Below are positions 1 to 5,055 of a stretch of 9,436 nucleotides of DNA, piece after piece. Both the position numbers and the translations under genes were made by a program. The stretch's first letter is position 1. Every line of letters starts with the position of its first letter. The stretch spans positions 22,921 to 32,356 of the forward strand of contig DOSU01000142.1 in the NCBI GenBank assembly GCA_003513895.1. Direction: 5' to 3'. This stretch comes from Rikenellaceae bacterium (lineage in GTDB: Bacteria; Bacteroidota; Bacteroidia; Bacteroidales; UBA932). Below the pieces are notes generated by a model. That model did not search any database. It saw nothing but the letters and a program-made list of their open reading frames with translations, and was not told the origin of the DNA.

Positions 1-311
1 ATGTGATTCCCTACTACGCGGAAATCAAGCCTGTTATCTCCCGTTATCAGATGAACGGCCTCAAGAAGCGAGTATCTCCCCGATGGGATTTTCACTACTT
101 TGTCGTTATCAAAAAGCTGGCTGTCGTAGATAAACAAATAGCCGCTCTGCATCGAAACCACATTTAGCAGATGGTATATGCTTCCTTTTGTTTTGGGCAG
201 TTGTACCACTATCTCCTCCTTACCTCTCTCAGTTCCTTTAAGAGAGGAAGGCTGCAAAACAAAGCAGCCAATAAAAAGCAGACCTAACAGGTATATTGCC
301 CTTTGGATCAT
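1..311 (-). CDS. STN-domain envelope protein, N-terminal part (3' end outside window)
   Basis: The ATG is at 311 on the minus strand and about 103 codons are visible before the window edge, with no stop. The N-terminus (MIQRAIYLLGLLFIGCFVLQ) is a hydrophobic export signal. FIGC around residue 16 is a poor lipobox, so a lipoprotein is possible but not shown. Residues about 35-100 read like the secretin/TonB short N-terminal (STN) fold: a beta strand (EIVVQLP), a helix (IYHLLNVVSMQSGYLFIYD), then VVKIPSGRYSLLEAVHLITG. In Bacteroidota this module opens TonB-dependent receptors or carboxypeptidase-regulatory-like surface proteins, and it often contacts a FecR anti-sigma factor. The gene starts 14 bases after the fecR-like stop and so is probably co-transcribed with it and the sigma factor. 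Which full-length family it belongs to cannot be decided from this fragment. Confidence 0.7.
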   Translation of the reverse strand, partial: MIQRAIYLLGLLFIGCFVLQPSSLKGTERGKEEIVVQLPKTKGSIYHLLNVVSMQSGYLFIYDSQLFDNDKVVKIPSGRYSLLEAVHLITGDNRLDFRVVGNH

Positions 312-325
312 TATATGCTGACGTG

Positions 326-1168
326 CTATTTATATATCTTGATTGTATTTTGTTCCTTGGAGTATTTAAGGTTAAGTGCCGAACATATCAATTCGGCAAG
401 TGAATCAGGAGAATTTTGAGAAAAAGTAGCAGTAAGAAGTCTCTCTTCCACTTCTGGAGAAATCTCAAAAAACATATCCTCATAATTGCGGTTAATTACC
501 CGGATCACATCTGCCAGCCGCTCATCTTTGAAGTGTATACGGCTCATATAAAGGGTGAACTGTTCAAGATCACTTGTAGGGATTACTTCCAGATTGCCGG
601 AATGGATTATAACCGTTTCTCCGGCATTTATTTTTGTACTCTCTCCCCCATTTTTTAAAGTTACCTCTACGACACCTGTATTAACAGAAAGAGACGGGTA
701 CCCTTTTGTGCCTGCTTTTACATTAAAAGAAGTTCCGAGCACTTTTACTTTTATAAGATCTGTCTCAATAATAAAGGGAGATTCCGGATTCTTGCTTATT
801 TCAAAAAATGCATCCCCTTCCAGAAACACTTCACGACTGTTCTTCTGAAAGTGTTCCGGATAGGATAATGACGTGTTTTCGGCCAGGTAGACAACAGATC
901 CGTCCTCAAGTGTTGTAACAAATGTTGAATTCTTTTCACTATTAAGCAAAGTGAGCATTTCGGGAAGTGTTGGATTTAGCTCACGGGCTATAAATATTGA
1001 TGCAGTGACTAGAATCAAAAGGCTTGCCGCCCATTTTAAAGCAACAGGGCGAAATAAATGTTGCTGCGACTCTTCTTTCTTCTTAAGCAGCCCGTCTTGT
1101 TCCAGGCGTGAATGCAGTCTGTTCCATGCCCGGTCAACCCTTATGTTGTTGTTTTCCATTGTAGCCAT
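326..1168 (-). CDS. FecR-family anti-sigma factor
   Basis: This 280-aa protein is predicted to be a single-pass inner-membrane anti-sigma factor that holds the adjacent ECF sigma factor inactive until a surface signal arrives. A short cytoplasmic part (residues 1-41, with RAWNRLHSRL) precedes one transmembrane segment at about 42-60. Residues about 82-175 form the periplasmic FecR beta domain, with TLEDGSVVYLAENTSLSYP and VFLEGDAFFEISKNP as family hallmarks and VLGTSFNVKA near its end. Residues about 209-278 (IHFKDERLADVIRVINR onward) match the DUF4974-like region typical of Bacteroidota FecR proteins. Its ATG overlaps the sigma-factor stop by one base in TAATG, which implies translational coupling. 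A second Met at residue 4 (codon ending at 1157) is an alternative start. The cytoplasmic segment is somewhat short for the family. The cognate receptor is not in view. Confidence 0.93.
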   Translation of the reverse strand: MATMENNNIRVDRAWNRLHSRLEQDGLLKKKEESQQHLFRPVALKWAASLLILVTASIFIARELNPTLPEMLTLLNSEKNSTFVTTLEDGSVVYLAENTSLSYPEHFQKNSREVFLEGDAFFEISKNPESPFIIETDLIKVKVLGTSFNVKAGTKGYPSLSVNTGVVEVTLKNGGESTKINAGETVIIHSGNLEVIPTSDLEQFTLYMSRIHFKDERLADVIRVINRNYEDMFFEISPEVEERLLTATFSQNSPDSLAELICSALNLKYSKEQNTIKIYK

Positions 1169-1716
1169 TATATACTTGTATGATAATCAATTTCTCTTCT
1201 CAATGTCTTTAATGCTTTGCTCATTTCTGCCTCTATGGTTTTTACAGAGAGCGTTAGAATTTCTGCAATTTCCATATACTTAAGGTTCTCAAAGCGATGC
1301 ATTTTAAAAATCCTTCTCCTCCTTTCCGGCATTTTTTCCATAGTCTTCTTCACTACATCTTCCAACTCCTTGAACTCTATCTCCTCCTGGGCACTCGAAT
1401 GCGTTATGTCAAAACTCTCCGCGTCTATTGTTCCCCTGTATTTTTTATCCAGTTTGCGTCTCTCGCAGTATTGAAGAGAACGGTTTCGTACTGCCCCGTA
1501 CAGGTAACCTTTTAAAGACCGGAGTATGTTAAGGTTTTCGCGTTCCTTCCACAAGACATAGAACAAATCCTGAATAATCTCTTCCGCTGCATCGGTCCTG
1601 CCTGTAATTCCTGCTGAGAAAAAGATAAGAGAGGAGTAATATTTTCGAAAAACATATTCGAACGATTTTATATCCCCCTCTTTTATCTTTTTAATCAACA
1701 ACAGGTCGTCGAGCAT
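1168..1716 (-). CDS. ECF RNA polymerase sigma-70 factor
   Basis: The 182-aa length is normal for an extracytoplasmic-function sigma factor of the Bacteroidota type. Region 2 spans about residues 15-88 (SFEYVFRKYYSSL, then AAEEIIQDLFYVLWKERE, the segment that binds core polymerase and the -10 element, then LKGYLYGAVRNRSLQYCERR). Region 4 spans about residues 118-172, with the helix-turn-helix in YMEIAEILTLSVKTIEAEM that recognises the -35 element. A short acidic linker separates them and there is no region 1 or 3. It lies directly before the FecR-like gene with a one-base stop/start overlap, the usual sigma/anti-sigma pairing. No Shine-Dalgarno sequence precedes the ATG. Its target promoters are unknown; the flanking envelope protein genes are natural candidates, by inference from position. 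Confidence 0.95.
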   Translation of the reverse strand: MLDDLLLIKKIKEGDIKSFEYVFRKYYSSLIFFSAGITGRTDAAEEIIQDLFYVLWKERENLNILRSLKGYLYGAVRNRSLQYCERRKLDKKYRGTIDAESFDITHSSAQEEIEFKELEDVVKKTMEKMPERRRRIFKMHRFENLKYMEIAEILTLSVKTIEAEMSKALKTLRREIDYHTSI

Positions 1717-1719
1717 ATT

Positions 1720-1747
1720 ATATTTGAATTAATCCGATTTCAAATAT
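1720..1747. repeat. 9-bp perfect inverted repeat upstream of the sigma-factor gene
   Basis: ATATTTGAA at 1720-1728 and its exact reverse complement at 1739-1747 are separated by 10 bases. The repeat ends four bases before the sigma-factor ATG (1716 on the minus strand). TATATTTG, which fits the Bacteroidota -7 consensus TAnnTTTG, is present on both strands here (1719-1726 plus, 1748-1741 minus). An operator or a weak mRNA hairpin are both possible. No T-run follows, so it is not a terminator. Confidence 0.6.
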
Positions 1748-1748
1748 A
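1741..1748 (-). promoter_or_regulatory. Candidate -7 element for the sigma/anti-sigma operon
   Basis: Read on the minus strand this is TATATTTG, an exact match to TAnnTTTG. It would place transcription start about 15-20 bases before the sigma-factor ATG. No good TTTG is visible at the -33 distance. The 57-base gap from the upstream 418-aa gene is also short enough for read-through, so an independent promoter is only a possibility. Confidence 0.3.
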
Positions 1749-1773
1749 CTAAATGTAACAGATTTTTATTAAT

Positions 1774-3030
1774 TTATTGTTTTTTAAGTCTGTTAACGGC
1801 CGATTCAAGAGAAGCATCAGGCTCAATTATATTGTAGTCTTCCCAGAAATTTTCATCAAGGAAATTGCTTACTTTATCCGATAAGGAAGTATTGGGGCTA
1901 AATGCAAGTTTAGAAGGAATTCTCTTGGCATTTCCGGATTTTCCGCCGGTTATAACTGTTTCAGAAACAACTGTATAATTTGTTGAAAACAACCTCTTTC
2001 TCCAATCGCATTTAAAGCGGACTTCACTTCTGATGTAGTTTAGGTTGCTGATACCGTCTCTAAGTTTATAAGTAACAAGGAATGATACTTCTTCCGGTTT
2101 AAAGCGCATGTTTATTGGTTTTTTCTTAAGAATTGCCTGAGTTGCCTTGTTCTGGTCGTCCATATTCAAACTGAACTCAATACGAGAGAATGCAAGGCTA
2201 AGTTTGTCTATAAACATCTTTCCGTTATAGAGAGCATAAGGTAGCGACACCTGTGGCTTAAAAGATACCACATAATGAGGCCTGTCGTCAATCATCACGG
2301 ATTCTGTAATTTCATATTTATAGTCTGCCACATTTTTTTCATTTAGCATCAGATCCGGATTTTTTACAACATCGATGTAGATAGATAAATTGGGACCTCC
2401 CAGCAATCTTACAAGAAGGGTATCCTGAATTTTTGGACTTATCAGCTTCCGTCCTTTATAAATCTGAACATTGTCTCTGTCCAGACCTTCGGTGTACGGA
2501 GCTTTGTAAAGTTCCACAATTGCCTCTGATACATTAATATAGCTTTTCCTTTTGCGGATTGTTTCCCTATAAAATCCGGATAGCATGTTGTCTTCTGCAC
2601 TGTAATTGGTTTCAATCTTGCTAATTGCTTTTTCCACCAGTGACTGAGGATCGAGTGAATAAATAGTTATTTCATCCAGCAGATTAGCTTTTGGTGTAAG
2701 GAAAATTTTAACATCCTGCATGTTTTCTCCTTTAACCGGAAAATTTAAAGTTGCATAACCAAGGTGCGATACCTCGATGCTCGATGCATCAGTAGAATTT
2801 TTAATTTTAATTGTAAATTCACCGTTGGAGTTTGTTATTGTACCAACTTTTGTTCCGGGAATTGACACACTTGCATATTGAAGTGTTTTCTGAGAAACTT
2901 TGTCTTTTACCACACCTTTTACAGAGTAGTAATCTTTGGTTACTTGCGATTGTAACGCTACAGGAGTCATTCCTGATATTAAAAGGAGTACTGCCAGTAT
3001 CCTTTTAATTTGATTAATTCTTGTTTTCAT
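1774..3030 (-). CDS. Exported carboxypeptidase-regulatory-like domain protein
   Basis: This 418-aa protein begins with a Sec signal peptide at about residues 1-28: basic RINQIKR, then hydrophobic ILAVLLLISG. Residues about 36-112 form a CarboxypepD_reg-like beta-sandwich, with VKGVVKDKVSQKTLQYASV and then GTKVGTITNSNGEFTIKI, the fold found at the N-terminus of many Bacteroidota surface proteins. The remaining ~300 residues (SGFYRETIRKRKSYINVSEA and later YALYNGKMFIDKLSLAFSRI) look like the beta-rich C-terminal region of uncharacterised Bacteroidota proteins with this N-terminal domain. I recognise no catalytic motif, and despite the domain name nothing suggests peptidase activity. It is not long enough to be a TonB-dependent receptor. 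It lies upstream of the sigma-factor gene in the same direction with a 57-base gap and is probably periplasmic or outer-membrane associated. Exact function is unknown. Confidence 0.85.
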   Translation of the reverse strand: MKTRINQIKRILAVLLLISGMTPVALQSQVTKDYYSVKGVVKDKVSQKTLQYASVSIPGTKVGTITNSNGEFTIKIKNSTDASSIEVSHLGYATLNFPVKGENMQDVKIFLTPKANLLDEITIYSLDPQSLVEKAISKIETNYSAEDNMLSGFYRETIRKRKSYINVSEAIVELYKAPYTEGLDRDNVQIYKGRKLISPKIQDTLLVRLLGGPNLSIYIDVVKNPDLMLNEKNVADYKYEITESVMIDDRPHYVVSFKPQVSLPYALYNGKMFIDKLSLAFSRIEFSLNMDDQNKATQAILKKKPINMRFKPEEVSFLVTYKLRDGISNLNYIRSEVRFKCDWRKRLFSTNYTVVSETVITGGKSGNAKRIPSKLAFSPNTSLSDKVSNFLDENFWEDYNIIEPDASLESAVNRLKKQ

Positions 3031-3050
3031 AATAGTGTATTTTAAATTTG
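3021..3050 (+). promoter_or_regulatory. Candidate Bacteroidota-type promoter for the hydrogenase operon
   Basis: TAAATTTG at 3043-3050 fits the -7 consensus TAnnTTTG exactly. TTG at 3021-3023 lies 19 bases upstream, near the -33 position. If used, the hydrogenase mRNA would have a leader of about 310 nt that includes all the hairpins of this region. The -33 part lies inside the start of the divergent gene. A match like this is not rare by chance in AT-rich DNA, hence the low confidence. Confidence 0.25.
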
Positions 3051-3134
3051 AATATTGTTGCTTGTACTATTAAGACGGTCGAGATCAAAAAAACCCTATG
3101 GAAAGTTCATACCTTCATTGATATTATAATTTTT

Positions 3135-3162
3135 TGTATATTTACCCTGTAAATTTTATACA
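3135..3162. repeat. Imperfect palindrome in the hydrogenase leader
   Basis: TGTATA (3135-3140) and TTTAC (3141-3145) pair with GTAAA (3149-3153) and TATACA (3157-3162). The result is an 11-bp stem with a 3-base loop and a 3-base bulge. It could be a transcription-factor operator or a leader hairpin. It matches no operator consensus I know with confidence. Confidence 0.45.
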
Positions 3163-3262
3163 TACAGGTTCGTCCAGCTTTAAAATGTCCAATAACCTTG
3201 CGTGTAGTTATTTTTACTGTGTCCCGTTTTTATTAGAACTTAATTCAATAGAATGGATATAC

Positions 3263-3325
3263 CAGTTTACTAAAGGCCAAAAGTTAAGATAAACACTTGA
3301 CTTTTTGGCCTTTATGTTTAAACTG
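3263..3325. repeat. Large extended palindrome / stem-loop upstream of hydC
   Basis: The inner arm TAAAGGCCAAAA (3271-3282) pairs perfectly with 3303-3314. The stem continues with G-T-T-A-A-G at 3283-3288 against C-T-T-G-A-C at 3296-3301, with one bulged T at 3302, one G-U wobble and a 7-base loop (3289-3295). After a small internal loop, CAGTTTA (3263-3269) pairs with TAAACTG (3319-3325). In total about 25 bp can pair. The structure ends 44 bases before the hydC ATG. It has no T-run after it and lies between divergent genes, so it is unlikely to be an ordinary terminator. Confidence 0.75.
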
Positions 3326-3369
3326 ACATCAATAAAAAATTTGGATCACTTAATCTTAACTAATTTCGG

Positions 3370-3861
3370 ATGAAACCAATTATTGACCTAATCAAGGATC
3401 TTGCCGATCAACATGGCCGGGACAGACACAGTCTGCTGCCGATTCTCCAGGGAGTCGTGGAGCAGGAAAAATATCTGTCCGAATATTCAATGATTGAAAT
3501 TGCACGTGAACTGGACCTGCCTGCGACAGAAGTTTACGGTACTGCAACTTTCTACTCTTTTCTCGAATACACAAAAATGGGCAAATTCGTTATACGGATT
3601 TGTAAAACCATCACTTGTTCCATGAAGGGAGAAAAGCAGATTTTGCTTGCAATTGAAGATATGTTGAAGATAAAAGTCGGGGAAACATCTCCCGACGGGA
3701 AATTTTCATTACTTCAAACAAATTGCCTGGGATTCTGCCACAAAGCACCGGCAATGCTAATCAACAACGATGTTTATACAGAACTCACCCCTGAAAAAGT
3801 TCGTGAGATTTTAACTGTCTATCTGAATAAAAAAACAGAAGGAGGGCCAAATGTCAACTAA
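3370..3861 (+). CDS. hydC: [FeFe]-hydrogenase NuoE-like [2Fe-2S] subunit (HydC)
   Basis: The 163-aa protein has the NuoE/24-kDa thioredoxin-like ferredoxin fold. The N-terminal half (residues 1-65) is helical and contains EVYGTATFYSFL, the family signature. The [2Fe-2S] ligands are C78 and C83 (CKTITC) and C119 and C123 (CLGFC). It would pass electrons between the flavin of the NuoF-like partner encoded next and the hydrogenase subunit. It is the first gene of the hydC-hydB-hydA operon, and its 3' end overlaps hydB by 11 bases. The ATG at 3370 has no Shine-Dalgarno sequence, as is common in this phylum, and MKPIIDLIKDLADQHG is a natural N-terminus for the family. The identity as a hydrogenase subunit rests on the downstream hydA. 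By itself it is only a NuoE homologue. Confidence 0.93.
   Translation: MKPIIDLIKDLADQHGRDRHSLLPILQGVVEQEKYLSEYSMIEIARELDLPATEVYGTATFYSFLEYTKMGKFVIRICKTITCSMKGEKQILLAIEDMLKIKVGETSPDGKFSLLQTNCLGFCHKAPAMLINNDVYTELTPEKVREILTVYLNKKTEGGPNVN
3841..3845 (+). promoter_or_regulatory. Strong Shine-Dalgarno sequence for hydB
   Basis: GGAGG lies five bases before the ATG at 3851, inside the end of hydC. It supports that ATG as the hydB start even though it creates an 11-base overlap. Most other genes in the window have no recognisable Shine-Dalgarno sequence. Confidence 0.7.
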
Positions 3862-5035
3862 CTATCAACTAAAAAGAGCCGATTTCATTTTTAAAAATGA
3901 AAACGATTGGGAAAGTGTTCTTAGAAAAAGCATTAGCCGCCCCCCAAACGAATTGATTAACGAACTGATAAGCTCCGAATTAAAAGGCAGGGGTGGTGCC
4001 GGATTTCCAACAGGATTAAAATGGAAAGTAGCTTCAGAGGAGGTTAACGATACAAAATATGTAATTTGCAATGCCGATGAAGGCGAGCCGGGCACATTCA
4101 AGGACAGGGAAATTTTATCCAGAGTTCCTTTTAAAGTTCTTACCGGTATCGCTATATGCGGTCATGTTATTGGAGCCAGACTGGGATATATTTATTTGAG
4201 AGGCGAGTACTTCTTCCTTCAGGATGAATTAAACAAGGCTATAAACGAATTTGAATATTATTGCAAAGAGATCAAGTTCGATTTTAAAATAAAAATCTTT
4301 ATGGGCAGCGGCGCATATATCTGCGGAGAAGAGACTGCGCTGTTTGAATCAATGGAAGGAAAGAGGGGTGAACCGAGAAACAAACCTCCTTTCCCGTCTT
4401 CATACGGGTATATGGGTAAACCCACAGTAATAAATAATGTGGAGACTCTCGCGCATACTTATACAATTTTCAAGTATGGTTCAAAACGGTTTTACGATTT
4501 GGGTGTACAATATTCCCGTGGATCAAAATTATTTTCAGTATCGGGAGATACTCCCAAACCGGGCATCTATGAGCTTGAACTTGGAATGAGTCTGTCCGAT
4601 TTCGTTGAAGAGTTTGGCGATGACGATACTAAAGCTGTTCAGGTTGGCGGTGCATCCGGTTTTCTTGTACCTCGCAAAAGGTTTGCAGAAACAAATATCG
4701 GCTTTCAGGGTAAGCTCGTGGGGATTTCACTTCCAACGGGAGGCTCTATGATGCTTTTCAACAGTTCTCGTTCTATGTTCAACGTGCTGGACAACTATCT
4801 TAATTTCTTTGCCGAAGAGTCCTGCGGGCAATGTACTCCATGCCGGGTAGGATGTCAGCAGTTGCTTAAAGGCATCAAGGCAGTTAAAAGAGGAGAGAAA
4901 AACGCACAATATCTGGACAAGTTGTTAAAGCTGGCAGAGACTATGCAGTTTACAGCCAAATGCGGGCTGGGACAGTCTGTCGGAAACTCTTTCTCATCTA
5001 TTGTTGAGAATTTCAGAGAAGAGATGATTTACTAA
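3851..5035 (+). CDS. hydB: [FeFe]-hydrogenase NuoF-like flavoprotein subunit, minimal form (HydB)
   Basis: This is the NAD(H)-reactive FMN subunit. At 394 aa it is only the NuoF core. GRGGAGFPTG (residues 46-55) and GSGAYICGEETAL (152-164) form the FMN/NAD site, with NADEGEPGTF at 74-83. The C-terminal [4Fe-4S] cluster has C325, C328 and C331 (ESCGQCTPCR) plus C371 (KCGLGQ). Bifurcating HydB proteins such as that of Thermotoga maritima run to about 600 aa because they add an N-terminal thioredoxin-like [2Fe-2S] domain and a C-terminal two-cluster ferredoxin domain. Both are absent here. The gene is not broken: hydC abuts it on one side and hydA follows 20 bases after the stop. By family comparison the domain loss favours a simple NADH-linked hydrogenase over a ferredoxin-bifurcating one, but this is inference. 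Confidence 0.93.
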   Translation: MSTNYQLKRADFIFKNENDWESVLRKSISRPPNELINELISSELKGRGGAGFPTGLKWKVASEEVNDTKYVICNADEGEPGTFKDREILSRVPFKVLTGIAICGHVIGARLGYIYLRGEYFFLQDELNKAINEFEYYCKEIKFDFKIKIFMGSGAYICGEETALFESMEGKRGEPRNKPPFPSSYGYMGKPTVINNVETLAHTYTIFKYGSKRFYDLGVQYSRGSKLFSVSGDTPKPGIYELELGMSLSDFVEEFGDDDTKAVQVGGASGFLVPRKRFAETNIGFQGKLVGISLPTGGSMMLFNSSRSMFNVLDNYLNFFAEESCGQCTPCRVGCQQLLKGIKAVKRGEKNAQYLDKLLKLAETMQFTAKCGLGQSVGNSFSSIVENFREEMIY

Positions 5036-5055
5036 CCCTGCAAATTTAAAAAGTT

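Larger units (their letters stand above)
3031..3369. other. Divergent intergenic region without a gene
   Basis: This 339-bp AT-rich stretch separates the minus-strand envelope protein gene from the plus-strand hydrogenase operon. I see no coding frame of substance, no tRNA and no rRNA. It contains a possible plus-strand promoter near its left end, an imperfect palindrome at 3135-3162, a weak hairpin with a short T-run at 3191-3215, the large palindrome at 3263-3325, and a segment complementary to part of that palindrome at 3353-3361. No convincing minus-strand promoter for the 3030 gene was found. Confidence 0.7.

Noticed and set aside
555..848. Plus-strand open frames over the FecR and sigma-factor genes (also 416-658, 951-1283, 1217-1474)
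   Set aside because: They lie antisense to well-supported genes, show no recognisable domains and are shadows of the coding strand.
3191..3215. Weak terminator-like hairpin (AATAAC / GTTATT followed by T residues) in the hydrogenase leader
   Set aside because: A 6-bp AT-rich stem with a 10-base loop is expected often by chance in this base composition. It is mentioned only as part of the intergenic region.
3851..5035. HydB as a truncated or frameshifted long HydB
   Set aside because: The start has a strong Shine-Dalgarno sequence and overlaps hydC, and hydA starts 20 bases after the stop. There is no remnant of the missing domains in any frame.
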